A stretch of DNA of 33,545 nucleotides from the NCBI GenBank assembly GCA_045539315.1, contig JAZQFC010000019.1, positions 1-33,545 on the forward strand, given 5' to 3'. The position numbers and the translations under genes are program-made. Positions 1 to 8,582 of the stretch are shown piece after piece. The DNA is from RUG11462 sp045539315. GTDB lineage: Bacteria > Bacillota > Clostridia > Oscillospirales > Acutalibacteraceae. The notes beneath the pieces are model-generated. The model was not told the DNA's origin and did not search any database. It saw nothing but the letters and a program-made list of their open reading frames with translations. Numbering within the stretch: the stretch's first letter is position 1; each line of letters opens with the position of its first letter.

Positions 1-98
1 GGCGTTTTTTAACTTATCTTAACTTAACTCAAAGTTACTCTTAAAACATCTGAAACCCTTTTGTACAGGTTGTTTTAAGGCATTTTAGCATAATTAAA

Positions 99-122
99 AG
101 GCAGGTTGAAAAACCTGCCTTT
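99..122 (-). terminator. Rho-independent terminator downstream of tRNA-Pro
   Basis: A stem AGGCAGGTT / AACCTGCCT closes a short A-rich loop and has A/T runs on both sides. Read on the minus strand it directly follows the tRNA 3' end and ends in a U-rich stretch. The fold is nearly symmetric, so it could also stop plus-strand transcripts entering from the left. Confidence 0.8.
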
Positions 123-123
123 T

Positions 124-200
124 TGGTCGAGGCGACAGGACTTGAACCTGCGGCATCTTGGTCCCAAACCAAGCACTCTACCAAACTGAGCTACGCCTCG
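124..200 (-). tRNA. tRNA-Pro (anticodon UGG)
   Basis: The reverse complement folds as a standard cloverleaf. The acceptor stem CGAGGCG pairs with CGCCTCG, followed by discriminator A and an encoded CCA (124-126). The anticodon arm is CTTGG-TTTGGGA-CCAAG, giving anticodon TGG, which reads CCA and other CCN proline codons by wobble. The T arm carries GGTTCAAGTCC. The gene stands alone, with its own promoter on the right and terminator on the left. Confidence 0.95.
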
Positions 201-242
201 AAATATATTAAATTTAGCGCGTTTCTTTTAATGCGCCTAAAC

Positions 243-271
243 ATTATAATACACAAATCACAGAATGTCAA
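243..271 (-). promoter_or_regulatory. Consensus sigma-A promoter of tRNA-Pro
   Basis: On the minus strand TTGACA (266-271), a 17-bp spacer and TATAAT (243-248) match the sigma-A consensus exactly. The predicted start lies near 236, about 35 nt before the mature tRNA 5' end. A perfect promoter fits a highly expressed stable RNA. Confidence 0.85.
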
Positions 272-350
272 TAAAAAATTTAAGTTTTTTTGAAAAAAGT
301 TTAATTTTGTTTTGAAACTCCAAAAAATACTTTCAATTTGACTTGTTATA

Positions 351-359
351 TGGTACAAT
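351..359 (+). promoter_or_regulatory. Candidate extended -10 promoter of the BspA-like lipoprotein gene
   Basis: TGG-TACAAT forms an extended -10 element about 55 nt before the lipoprotein start. No good -35 sits at the usual distance; the nearby TTGACT at 338-343 is too close. The call is tentative. Confidence 0.4.
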
Positions 360-414
360 ATAGAAAATATTGCAAAATTTTACATTTTTTGCTTTTGAGA
401 ACGGAGTGTTGTTT

Positions 415-1845
415 ATGAAAAAACTATTAGCCTTTTTATTAGCATTATTATTTTGCATAAGTTTTGTTGGGTGTGATAGTGACAAAGCAGATATTGATTC
501 AATTTCAACAAATGATATAGTTCAAAACAAATACGACAAGCATTTTGTTGATAGAGAGTATGATTTTTGCGATTACCCATCTTTTTTTGAAGAACTAACC
601 TTGAAAAAAACAAACTATAGTTGTACAAATGAAATTGATGAATATAACAATAAGTTTTATATAAGTTCTGATGCGCCTGATTTTGAAATTACCTATTACA
701 AAGACGGTGTTTGCATTAACAGATATATTGGTGACGAAGAATATGTTGAAATTCCTGAAAACATCGGTGGCAAACCAGTTTTAAAACTTGGGCTTTATAG
801 ATATCAACAAGAGCCAGCAGATTTGTGTGGTTGTTGTGAAGAACCAGAGTATTATCAATATTATTCATCGCCTTTTTTAGATGAATGGAGATATTCTTGG
901 GCAATAGAAATCGATGAATGTGAATATGATGAAGAAAGAGGCTCGTATCATAATCCTGAGTATTATACAGATGAATATTATGGCTTTCACAAAAATTTAT
1001 GCCTTGTTAAAAAAATAAAAATTCCTAAAACTGTTGAATGCATTTCAAATATCAATGATTATACTGTAACTTTTGAAGTTGACGAAGCAAATCCAAACTT
1101 CTCTTCGGTTGATGGCAATTTATGTTCAAAGGACAATACAGAATTGTATGCGTGTAATTATTATAGCAAGAATGTGAATATTCCTAATGGGATAAAGGTT
1201 GTTCGTAAAAATTCTTTGGATGAAGAGAAAAAAGTTTTTGTGCCTGAAAGCGTTGAAAAAATCGATGGGTGCAATAAATTTAAAAAATGCTTTGTTGATG
1301 AAAACAATGAGCATTATAAATCTATTGATGGCTCGCTTTTAAGCAAAGATGGTAAAGAGTTAATAATTGCAAAATCTGCTAATAAAAAGTTTGTTGTTCC
1401 TGAAAGCGTGAAAAAGATTCTTAATCCTTATGCGTTTGCAAATAATTATTATGCAGATGCTATTATAATAGGGAAAAATGTTAAATTCATTTCAAAAGGC
1501 GTTTTTTCGGGCAATTGGTGGAGTGCATGGCTTTTAAAAGTTAGAGTTGATAAAGAGAATAAATGGTTCTGTAGCAATGGCGGAAATTTATATAGTAAAG
1601 ATATGTCAACCCTGTTTTTTGCGCCGGAAAGCGTTAAAGTTAGAAAGAATACAACAAAAGTATATATCAATGGACCAGGTGAAAATGGCGATATTTCATA
1701 CAGTATAAATCACGACAATGTTTCATTTGTTTCAAACTTAAATGAAGATATCGATGAAATAGAATTAACAATATACGGAAGCAAAGCTATCGAAAAGAAA
1801 TTAAAAGCGATAGGACTTGAAAAATATTGGTGTAATAAAGATTAA
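415..1845 (+). CDS. BspA-like (LRR_5-type) lipoprotein
   Basis: The 476-residue protein is probably anchored in the outer leaflet of the membrane. The ATG at 415 is preferred because CGGAGTG lies just upstream and the protein then opens with a lipoprotein signal: MKK, a hydrophobic core, and a lipobox FVGC with Cys20 as the lipidated residue. The mature part starts with an acidic Asp/Glu/Tyr-rich region. It then shows degenerate LRR_5/BspA units, recognisable by phrases such as IPKTVECI and VPESVKKI and by a recurring block of the form VDxxNxxYxSxDGxLxSKD. In this family such proteins are surface adhesins or scaffolds, often hypervariable. The gene is monocistronic, between its own promoter candidate and a strong terminator. 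It is related in style to the larger secreted protein at 26549. The ligand is unknown. Confidence 0.8.
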   Translation: MKKLLAFLLALLFCISFVGCDSDKADIDSISTNDIVQNKYDKHFVDREYDFCDYPSFFEELTLKKTNYSCTNEIDEYNNKFYISSDAPDFEITYYKDGVCINRYIGDEEYVEIPENIGGKPVLKLGLYRYQQEPADLCGCCEEPEYYQYYSSPFLDEWRYSWAIEIDECEYDEERGSYHNPEYYTDEYYGFHKNLCLVKKIKIPKTVECISNINDYTVTFEVDEANPNFSSVDGNLCSKDNTELYACNYYSKNVNIPNGIKVVRKNSLDEEKKVFVPESVEKIDGCNKFKKCFVDENNEHYKSIDGSLLSKDGKELIIAKSANKKFVVPESVKKILNPYAFANNYYADAIIIGKNVKFISKGVFSGNWWSAWLLKVRVDKENKWFCSNGGNLYSKDMSTLFFAPESVKVRKNTTKVYINGPGENGDISYSINHDNVSFVSNLNEDIDEIELTIYGSKAIEKKLKAIGLEKYWCNKD

Positions 1846-1850
1846 TGTGC

Positions 1851-1881
1851 AAAAACCGACTGATTTTTCGGTCGGTTTTTT
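1851..1881 (+). terminator. Terminator after the BspA-like lipoprotein gene
   Basis: AAAAACCGAC and GTCGGTTTTTT pair around a short loop and end in a T run. The hairpin lies six bases after the stop codon and isolates the gene from secA. Confidence 0.85.
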
Positions 1882-2025
1882 AGTTTGACTTTATTTGCAG
1901 AATTAAAAAAGACAACGAATAATTTTATTAAAAAATAAATTATTTACAAATAGTTCTTTTATTTTACTTTAATTTATGTTATTATATTTATAATTAGACT
2001 ACTTGTCCTGAAAGGATTTGAAAAT

Positions 2026-4770
2026 ATGGGACTTAGAGATTTTTTGTTAGGGTCATATTCTAAAAAAGAATTAAAAAGAATTGAGCCTATTAAACAAAAG
2101 GTTTTAGCACTTGAAGAAGATATTAAAAAATTATCTGATGAAGAGTTGCGAGCAAAAACCGATGAATTTAAAAACAGACTTCAAACAGGCGAAACTTTGG
2201 ACGACATTTTGCCAGAAGCGTTTGCAGTTTGCCGTGAGGCCGCTGACAGAGTGCTTGGTATGCGTCCTTACCCTGTTCAAATTATAGGTGGTATTGTTTT
2301 GCACCAAGGCAGAATTGCCGAGATGAAAACAGGTGAGGGTAAAACTCTTGTTGCTACTTTGCCAACATATCTTAATGGGCTTACAGGAAAAGGCGTTCAT
2401 ATTGTAACTGTTATCGACTACCTTGCAAAGCGTGACTCTGAATGGATGGGCAAACTTTATAGATTTTTAGGTCTTACAGTTGGACTTATCACTCATGATG
2501 TTGAGGGCGATGATAGAAGAGCCGCTTATGGCGCTGACATCACTTATTGTACTAACAACGAGTTAGGTTTTGACTATCTTCGTGATAATATGGTTACTTA
2601 TGCAAACGAGCGTGTGCAACGTGGCCATTATTTTGCGGTTGTCGATGAGGTTGACTCGATTTTGATAGACGAAGCGCGTACTCCGCTTATTATTTCCGGT
2701 CAGGGCGAAAAATCGACCGACCTTTATAAACGCGCAAACTCACTTGCAAAATCATTAAAGATGACAAAGGTTAAAAACCTTAATTCAAAAGAAGAAGCAG
2801 AAGACCAAGTAGAGCAAGATGGCGACTATATTGTTGATGAAAAAGCAAAATCGGCAACACTTACCGCTAGTGGTGTTAAAAAAGCCGAGGAATTCTTTGG
2901 GCTTGAAAATCTTAATGACGCAGAGAATATTACTATCGCTCATCACGTTAACCAAGCGATTAAAGCGCATGGTATTATGCACAGAGATATTGACTATGTT
3001 GTAAAAGATGGCGAAGTTATTATTGTTGACGAGTTTACCGGCCGTTTGATGTTTGGTAGAAGATATAATGAGGGTCTTCATCAGGCAATTGAAGCAAAAG
3101 AAAATGTGAAAATCGAGAACGAATCTAGAACACTCGCCACTATCACATTCCAAAATTTATTTAGAATGTATGATAAACTTTCAGGTATGACAGGTACTGC
3201 GCTTACCGAAAGCCAGGAGTTTAATGAAATTTATAAACTTGATGTTGTTGAAATTCCAACTAACAAACCAATGGCAAGATTTGATAACCCTGATGTTGTT
3301 TATAAAACAGAACTTGCAAAATTCAATGCAGTTATCGAAGATATTGCCACTCGTAATGCAAAAGGTCAACCGGTGCTTGTTGGTACAATTTCAATTGAAA
3401 AATCAGAGTTTTTAAGTAAACTTCTTAAAAGAAAAGGCATTAAGCATAACGTTCTTAATGCTAAAAACCACCGTCAAGAAGCAGAAATTGTTGCTCAAGC
3501 AGGTAAATTTGGCGCGGTAACAATTGCTACTAATATGGCAGGACGTGGTACTGATATTATGCTCGGTGGTAATGCCGAATATATGGCAAAAGCCGAGATG
3601 AAGAAACAGGGCTTTGAAGATGAGATGATAGCCGAGGCTACCGGTTTTGCAGAAACCGATAACGAGGAAATTTTAAATGCTCGTAAAACATTTTCAGAAC
3701 TTAACGCTAAATTTAAACAAGAAATTCAGCCAGAGGCAGAGCGCGTAAGAGAAGCGGGCGGTTTGTGTATTATCGGTACAGAGCGTCACGAATCTCGCCG
3801 TATTGATAATCAGTTGCGCGGCCGTTCCGGTCGTCAGGGCGACCCTGGTGAATCAAGATTTTATATCTCGCTTGAAGATGACCTTATGCGTCTTTTCGGT
3901 GGCGAGCGCATCTATCGCATTATGGAAACACTTAATGTTGAAGATGATGTGCCGCTTGAAATGAAAATGCTTTCTAACACCATTGAAGGCGCTCAACAAA
4001 AAATTGAGTATCGTAACTTCTCAATTAGAAAGAGCGTTCTTGAATATGATGATGTTATGAATGTTCAAAGAACTATCATTTATGACCAAAGAAATAAGGT
4101 TATTGATGGCGATGACATTACTTCAACAGTTAAAGGTATGGTTAAAGACACAATTGTTGAGATTTGCAACCATTATCTTTCAGCGGATATTGCAGAAGAA
4201 TGGAATTTTGAAGGCTTAAAACTTGAACTTTCTGCTTGGTTAGACGTTGAAAACGAGTTGAATTACACAAATGCAGACCTTGATAGAATTGAAAAACAAG
4301 ATGTTATCGACCGACTTGTTGAAATCGCAGAAAAAACTTATGCAGAGAGAGAAAACGAGTTTGGCGATGAACTTATGCGTGAAGTTGAACGCGTTGTGCT
4401 TCTTAAATCGGTTGATACTCATTGGATGGAGCATATTGACGCCATGGACGAACTTCGCGAGGGTATTCATCTTCGTTCATATGGTCAGCACGACCCTGTT
4501 GTTGAGTATCGTAACGAAGGTTATGATATGTTCAATGCAATGACCGAGGGTATTAAAGAAGATGTTGCAAAACGTATTCTTAATGTAAGAGTTCGCAAAA
4601 ATGTATCGCTTGAACGTGAAAAAGTTGCTAAAGAAACAGGTGCTTCAGGCGCAGATGATGGCTCACTTAAAAAAGAGCCTGTAAGAAAAGGCAACAAAAT
4701 CGGCAGAAACGACCCTTGCCCTTGCGGAAGCGGTAAAAAGTATAAAAAATGTTGCGGCAGAGATGAATAA
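2026..4770 (+). CDS. secA: Preprotein translocase ATPase SecA
   Basis: SecA is the cytoplasmic motor that drives unfolded preproteins through SecYEG using ATP. This 914-residue copy is full length. The Q-motif region PYPVQ lies near residue 85, Walker A (TGEGKT) at about 102-107, the DEVD Walker B box at 207-210, and the second helicase domain includes GRGTDIMLGG and QLRGRSGRQGDPG. The C-terminal zinc finger is intact (C898, C900, C909, C910; CxC-x8-CC) and is the part that binds SecB-like partners or the membrane in other species. The start has AAAGGA upstream, and the MGLRDFLLGS opening is typical. It is probably transcribed alone. It would export the secreted proteins seen in this window. 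Confidence 0.98.
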   Translation: MGLRDFLLGSYSKKELKRIEPIKQKVLALEEDIKKLSDEELRAKTDEFKNRLQTGETLDDILPEAFAVCREAADRVLGMRPYPVQIIGGIVLHQGRIAEMKTGEGKTLVATLPTYLNGLTGKGVHIVTVIDYLAKRDSEWMGKLYRFLGLTVGLITHDVEGDDRRAAYGADITYCTNNELGFDYLRDNMVTYANERVQRGHYFAVVDEVDSILIDEARTPLIISGQGEKSTDLYKRANSLAKSLKMTKVKNLNSKEEAEDQVEQDGDYIVDEKAKSATLTASGVKKAEEFFGLENLNDAENITIAHHVNQAIKAHGIMHRDIDYVVKDGEVIIVDEFTGRLMFGRRYNEGLHQAIEAKENVKIENESRTLATITFQNLFRMYDKLSGMTGTALTESQEFNEIYKLDVVEIPTNKPMARFDNPDVVYKTELAKFNAVIEDIATRNAKGQPVLVGTISIEKSEFLSKLLKRKGIKHNVLNAKNHRQEAEIVAQAGKFGAVTIATNMAGRGTDIMLGGNAEYMAKAEMKKQGFEDEMIAEATGFAETDNEEILNARKTFSELNAKFKQEIQPEAERVREAGGLCIIGTERHESRRIDNQLRGRSGRQGDPGESRFYISLEDDLMRLFGGERIYRIMETLNVEDDVPLEMKMLSNTIEGAQQKIEYRNFSIRKSVLEYDDVMNVQRTIIYDQRNKVIDGDDITSTVKGMVKDTIVEICNHYLSADIAEEWNFEGLKLELSAWLDVENELNYTNADLDRIEKQDVIDRLVEIAEKTYAERENEFGDELMREVERVVLLKSVDTHWMEHIDAMDELREGIHLRSYGQHDPVVEYRNEGYDMFNAMTEGIKEDVAKRILNVRVRKNVSLEREKVAKETGASGADDGSLKKEPVRKGNKIGRNDPCPCGSGKKYKKCCGRDE

Positions 4771-4771
4771 C

Positions 4772-4800
4772 TTGATTTTATAATTAAGTTGTGTTAAAAT
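4772..4800 (+). promoter_or_regulatory. Promoter of the Thr-rich secreted protein gene
   Basis: TTGATT (4772-4777), a 17-bp spacer and TAAAAT (4795-4800) preceded by TGT form an extended -10 sigma-A promoter. It starts right after the secA stop, so this gene need not be read from the secA transcript. Confidence 0.6.
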
Positions 4801-4828
4801 AAAATAAAAATCAATGGAGGTATTTTTT

Positions 4829-5917
4829 ATGAAAAAGAAATTAATGGCGATATTTTTGACAGTGTTAATGTTGTTATCAGTGGTTTCTACCGTTGGTATG
4901 GCAGATAACTACGACCCATCAGTAGATGATATTTTTGATGGTACTACGGTGACTACTACAACTACCACTCAACCTACAACTACCGAACCAACTACAACTA
5001 CCACTACCACTACTACACAGCCTACAACTACTACCGAGGCTGAAAATGACCCAAGCCAAGCGGATAAGTTTACAACCACAACAACTACTACAACTACTGT
5101 TCCTACAACAACTACTACAACAACAGTAAAACCGGTAGTTCCACCAACAGTTTCTACTGCTGTTACAACAGGGGCAGACGAAACATCAACAACAAAAACT
5201 GATGACCCAACAGGCGAAGATATTTTCACAACATCTGCAACAGTTGCAGACCCATCAGATCCATCTGATCCTTCAGATCCATCTAATCCAGATGAACCAA
5301 CAAGCGCAACAGAACCAAGTTCTAGCGAAACTGAACCAAGCGAAACCGAACCAAGCGAAACCGAGCCTACTCAACCGGTAGAATTAAAAGCACCTGTAAT
5401 TAAAGCAGTACAAACTGCAAAAACAAAGATTACAATTACTTGGGGCGAAGTGCAAGGCGCAGAAAAATACATTGTTTTCAGAGCAATGAATGGTAGTAAA
5501 TCATTCTTGGCAGTTAAAGAAACAACTGGATTAAAATTTGTTAATAAAATCAGAGGCGGAAACAAATATCAATATAAAGTTCGCGCAGTTCGTGGCGAAG
5601 AATATGTAGATTCAACAGTTAAAACTGTTAAATGTATGAAGTTTACTGCTCGTCCAAAGATTAAAGTAACAAAAGCGAAAAAATCATTCAAAGTTAAAGT
5701 AACTGCAAAAGTAAAATACGCAAAAGGTTATCAAATTCGCTACTCAACAAATAAGAATTTCAAAAAAGCAAGAACCGTTCTTTCGGGCGCTAAAAAGACC
5801 GTTAAAAAGTTAAAGGCAAACAAAACTTACTTTGTAAAAGTAAGAGCATATAAAATTATTAACGGTAGCAAAAAATACGGTAAATATTCTAAAGTAGCAA
5901 AAGTTAAAACTAAGTAA
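4829..5917 (+). CDS. Secreted protein with Thr/Ser-Pro-rich linkers and FnIII-like domains
   Basis: The 362-residue protein has a signal peptide (MKKK, hydrophobic core, probable cleavage near TVGMA). ATG 4829 is used because TGGAGG is correctly spaced; the ATG at 4814 overlaps that site. Residues up to about 180 are low-complexity. Thr runs are broken by three copies of DP-[ST]-x-x-D-x-F, then come repeats of DPS and SETEP. Linkers like these are common in surface or cellulosome-type proteins of ruminococci. The last 180 residues look like two fibronectin type III-like units: one with ITWGEVQGAEKYIVFRA, a second very Lys-rich unit with YQIRYSTNKNF and TYFVKVRAY. No catalytic domain, LPXTG motif or dockerin is visible. 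A wall- or glycan-binding role is an inference from composition. Confidence 0.75.
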   Translation: MKKKLMAIFLTVLMLLSVVSTVGMADNYDPSVDDIFDGTTVTTTTTTQPTTTEPTTTTTTTTTQPTTTTEAENDPSQADKFTTTTTTTTTVPTTTTTTTVKPVVPPTVSTAVTTGADETSTTKTDDPTGEDIFTTSATVADPSDPSDPSDPSNPDEPTSATEPSSSETEPSETEPSETEPTQPVELKAPVIKAVQTAKTKITITWGEVQGAEKYIVFRAMNGSKSFLAVKETTGLKFVNKIRGGNKYQYKVRAVRGEEYVDSTVKTVKCMKFTARPKIKVTKAKKSFKVKVTAKVKYAKGYQIRYSTNKNFKKARTVLSGAKKTVKKLKANKTYFVKVRAYKIINGSKKYGKYSKVAKVKTK

Positions 5918-5926
5918 AATATTTTT

Positions 5927-5955
5927 AAAAAGGGTTGTTAATGCAACCCTTTTTT
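5927..5955 (+). terminator. Terminator after the Thr-rich protein gene
   Basis: AAAAAGGGTTG and CAACCCTTTTT pair around TTAATG and run into T residues. The distal arm overlaps the candidate promoter of the response regulator gene. Confidence 0.85.
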
Positions 5956-5963
5956 GTTACAAT
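5935..5963 (+). promoter_or_regulatory. Candidate promoter of the two-component operon, overlapping a terminator
   Basis: TTGTTA (5935-5940), a 17-bp spacer and TGT-TACAAT (-10 at 5958-5963) precede AAGGAGG and the response-regulator ATG. If it is used, the leader is only about a dozen bases long. The element sits inside the preceding terminator hairpin. Confidence 0.45.
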
Positions 5964-5983
5964 AAATTCAAGGAGGCGAAAAA

Positions 5984-6652
5984 ATGATTTATATTGTTGA
6001 AGATGATGCTAACATTCGCGAATTAGTTGTTTATACTTTAAATTCATCTAATATGTCAGCGCAAGGCTTTGAAAACGCAAAGTCTTTTTATGCTCAAATG
6101 GAAAAATCAATTCCAGACCTTGTTTTGCTTGATATAATGCTTCCCGGCGAAGACGGACTTGCAATTTTGAAAAAACTTCGTTCTTCTCCTATAACTAAAA
6201 ATCTTCCTATTATGATGTTAACTGCAAAATCAAGTGAATATGATAAAGTTATAGGTTTTGATTATGGCGCAGATGATTATGTTTCAAAACCTTTTGGAAT
6301 GATGGAACTTATCGCTAGAATTAAGGCGCTTTTAAGAAGAATGCCAAGCAATAATAATGATACTGTTTATGAAATTGATAATCTTTATGTTTCGCCTGAA
6401 CGCCATAAGGTTAAGGTTGATGGCGAAAACATAGTGCTAACTTTAAAAGAGTTTGAACTGCTTGTTTATTTGCTTGAAAACAAAGGCATTGTTAAAACTC
6501 GCGACCAAATTTTGAATAAAATTTGGGGCTATAGTTTTGATGGCGAGTCGAGAACTGTTGATGTACATATTAGAACTTTGCGCCAGAAATTAAAATCAGC
6601 AGCAGGACTTATTCAAACTGTTAGAGGAATCGGTTATATAATAGGAGAATAG
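5984..6652 (+). CDS. OmpR/PhoB-family response regulator
   Basis: This 222-residue regulator has an N-terminal receiver domain with acidic residues E6, D7 and D8, phospho-acceptor D50 in LLDIMLPGEDG, T80 and K102 (SKPF). The C-terminal winged helix-turn-helix from about residue 125 contains the typical LTLKEFELLVYLLENKG and VDVHIRTLRQKL stretches and ends in RGIGYII. It would be phosphorylated by the kinase encoded 3 nt downstream and bind direct-repeat DNA sites. AAGGAGG marks the start. The pair resembles PhoP/PhoR or PhoB/PhoR of Firmicutes, but no pst or other target gene is adjacent, so the stimulus is not known. Confidence 0.93.
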   Translation: MIYIVEDDANIRELVVYTLNSSNMSAQGFENAKSFYAQMEKSIPDLVLLDIMLPGEDGLAILKKLRSSPITKNLPIMMLTAKSSEYDKVIGFDYGADDYVSKPFGMMELIARIKALLRRMPSNNNDTVYEIDNLYVSPERHKVKVDGENIVLTLKEFELLVYLLENKGIVKTRDQILNKIWGYSFDGESRTVDVHIRTLRQKLKSAAGLIQTVRGIGYIIGE

Positions 6653-6655
6653 TTT

Positions 6656-7663
6656 ATGAAACTGAAAAATATAATCAGTTGGTCGGTATTTGGCGCTTGT
6701 AGTGTTGCAAATGTTTTGGCATTTGTACTTGCGATAACAGTTTTGAAAGCAGAATTGATAGTTTCTATAATCTGCTTTGTGGTTTCGATAATAATTAGCG
6801 CTTTAGTTTCGGTTTTAGTCGCAAAAGCGGTTACTAAAAAGGTTGTAAATCCAATTAATAATATAGACCTATCGCTTGAAAAAGAGGTAGATTTGTTTGA
6901 AGAATTACAACCTTTTTCAAACAATTTAAAAGCACAGACCGAAATGTTAGACAAGCAGATGAAAAAAATAAAAAGAGAACACAAAATGCAGGATAAAATT
7001 CGTAAAGAATTTACTGCAAATGTTTCTCATGAGTTGAAAACCCCGCTCACATCTATTTCTGGTTATGCAGAGATTATGAAAAACGGAATGGTAAAACCTG
7101 AAGACGTAACAAGATTTTCAGAAAAGATTTATAATGAGGCAGGACGGCTCATCGTTTTGGTTGGGGATATTATAAAACTTTCTCATCTTGATGAAAATAT
7201 TATTAAAGAGAAAAAAGAGCGCATTGAGTTATACTCTCTTTGTCAAACAATTATTTCAAGGTTAGAATCAAGCGCGCAAAAGCAAAAGGTAAGTTTTTCG
7301 CTTCAAGGCGGCACGGCTGAAATTGTCGGCATACCAAGAATTATTGAAGAAATAATTTATAATCTTTGTGATAACGCCATAAAATACAACCGTGAAAACG
7401 GACAAGTGACCGTTGCAATTAAACAAACAAGCACCAATGTTATTCTGTCTGTTTCAGATACCGGAATTGGTGTTGAAAAAGAAGATTTGAGCAGAATTTT
7501 TGAAAGATTTTATCGAGTTAATAAAAGTCGCTCAAAAGATAGTGGTGGCACAGGACTTGGGCTTTCAATTGTTAAACACGGCGCTCGTGTTCATAACGCA
7601 AAGTTGACGGTCGATTCAAAAATCGGCGAAGGCACAACATTTACAATTAAATTTGCAGAATAA
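6656..7663 (+). CDS. PhoR-like sensor histidine kinase with a minimal sensor region
   Basis: The 335-residue membrane kinase has two closely spaced transmembrane helices (about residues 8-30 and 34-56) with almost no extracytoplasmic loop. A linker follows, then HisKA with phospho-acceptor H125 in SHELKTPLTSISG and a HATPase domain: N box DNAIKYN, G1 DTGIGV, F box RIFERFYRV, G2 GGTGLGLSIVKH. Usual PhoR kinases carry an external sensor domain and a PAS domain; both are missing here. Such short-loop kinases often sense within the membrane or through a partner protein. It is translationally close to the regulator upstream and ends at a strong terminator. Confidence 0.92.
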   Translation: MKLKNIISWSVFGACSVANVLAFVLAITVLKAELIVSIICFVVSIIISALVSVLVAKAVTKKVVNPINNIDLSLEKEVDLFEELQPFSNNLKAQTEMLDKQMKKIKREHKMQDKIRKEFTANVSHELKTPLTSISGYAEIMKNGMVKPEDVTRFSEKIYNEAGRLIVLVGDIIKLSHLDENIIKEKKERIELYSLCQTIISRLESSAQKQKVSFSLQGGTAEIVGIPRIIEEIIYNLCDNAIKYNRENGQVTVAIKQTSTNVILSVSDTGIGVEKEDLSRIFERFYRVNKSRSKDSGGTGLGLSIVKHGARVHNAKLTVDSKIGEGTTFTIKFAE

Positions 7664-7692
7664 AAAAGGCTCGTTTTAAACGAGCCTTTTTT
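7662..7692 (+). terminator. Terminator of the two-component operon
   Basis: AAAAAGGCTCG and CGAGCCTTTTTT pair around TTTTAAA. The hairpin overlaps the end of the kinase stop codon and separates the operon from the repeat cluster. Confidence 0.85.
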
Positions 7693-7714
7693 GTTGTATA
7701 ATGAAAACCATTTA

Positions 7715-7980
7715 AAAGCCTTCTCTTGGGAGAAGGTGGGTTTTGCAAAGCAAAACTCGGATGAGGGATTTTAAAAAGATCCTTCGCCAATATTTGCGAA
7801 TGACGGCGGGATGTGGGCATCCCGCCCTACGATATATCTTTAATATTCATTGTAGGGCGGTTTGCCCACAAACCGCCGTTTTAACCATCTTAAGATCCTT
7901 CGGCTCCACTTCGTTTCGCTCAGGATGACGATAAATCTTATATACATTCGTAGGGGAGGGGCTTTGCTCCTCCCGAAAAG
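7715..7980. repeat. Mosaic intergenic repeat cluster, copy A
   Basis: This 300-bp gap holds no credible gene. It is packed with short hairpin modules that recur at 13.3, 17.4 and 33.1 kb. The modules are GATCCTTCGCCAATATTTGCGAATGACG, the palindrome CGGGATGTGGGCATCCCG followed by CCCTACGAT, a second palindrome GGCGGTTTGCCCACAAACCGCC, ATCTTAAGATCCTTCG...CAGGATGACG, and CATTCGTAGGGGAGGGGCTTTGCTCCTCCC. It starts with a CTTCTC...GAGAAGG hairpin and a TTTTGCAAAGCAAAA palindrome. It lies between the convergent kinase and ChrA genes. Confidence 0.85.
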
Positions 7981-7985
7981 TATAT

Positions 7986-8582
7986 TTATGCAAAGTTAAA
8001 TATTATACCGATTATTGCTGATAGGGCAATAAACGCAACAGGGTGGACTTTTTTGAAAATCTTTTGCAAAATAAATATTACAATACCCAAAATAATTCCT
8101 TTTATAAAAAACAAATCAATTATATTGCCACTTGCAGAAAATTTATCAACATTTACAAGCGTTGTTGAAATAACGCCCAAACTTGCCGATACAATAAGTG
8201 CTATTGAAACTGCGCGAAGTCCATAAAAAGCACCTTTAACAAATTTGTTTTCTTTAAACTTTTGCAAAAACGCGCAAACGAGCATTATAACAATAATAGC
8301 CGGTGCTATGAGGCCTAGCGTTGAAGTAATACCACCTAAAATGCCTAGAAAAATGTTGTTATACTCTGAAAGCGCTGTGGTATATCCTGCAAAGGTTGCC
8401 ATATTAACGCCGATAGGGCCAGGGGTTGATTCTGAAACTGCTATCATATTAGAAATGTCTGCAGATGAAAACCAACCTGTTCGAGAGGATAAGTCTTGTA
8501 AAAATGGTAGAGTTGCAAGTCCACCGCCTACTGAAAATAAGCCGATTTTGAAAAATTCATAAAACAAACGAAGGTAAATCAT
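7986..8582 (-). CDS. Short-chain chromate transporter family protein (ChrA half), second subunit
   Basis: This 198-residue membrane protein has the CHR-domain signature near the N terminus (FFKIGLFSVGGGLATLPFL) and ESTPGPIGVNMATFAGY after the first helices, then several hydrophobic helices. Classical ChrA fuses two such halves in about 400 residues. Here the halves are separate genes that overlap as ATGA, so translation is coupled and a heterodimer is expected. Known members export chromate by proton or sulfate exchange, but in many anaerobes the true substrate is untested. The gene ends beside repeat cluster A, and no T-tailed terminator is obvious downstream. Confidence 0.88.
   Translation of the reverse strand: MIYLRLFYEFFKIGLFSVGGGLATLPFLQDLSSRTGWFSSADISNMIAVSESTPGPIGVNMATFAGYTTALSEYNNIFLGILGGITSTLGLIAPAIIVIMLVCAFLQKFKENKFVKGAFYGLRAVSIALIVSASLGVISTTLVNVDKFSASGNIIDLFFIKGIILGIVIFILQKIFKKVHPVAFIALSAIIGIIFNFA

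Noticed and set aside
1943..1994. A secA promoter with TATAAT at 1989-1994
   Set aside because: The region is extremely AT-rich, and no -35 box lies at 16-18 bp from this TATAAT, so several equal candidates exist and I do not assign one.
4969..5229. Minus-strand frame of 86 codons rich in Val
   Set aside because: It is the complement of the ACA/ACT threonine runs in the plus-strand gene. The Val/Gly/Ser-only composition and lack of a start signal make it a shadow.
7743..7928. Plus-strand frame of 61 codons in repeat cluster A
   Set aside because: It lies wholly within mosaic repeat modules, has no ribosome site, and the corresponding frame is not kept in the other copies.
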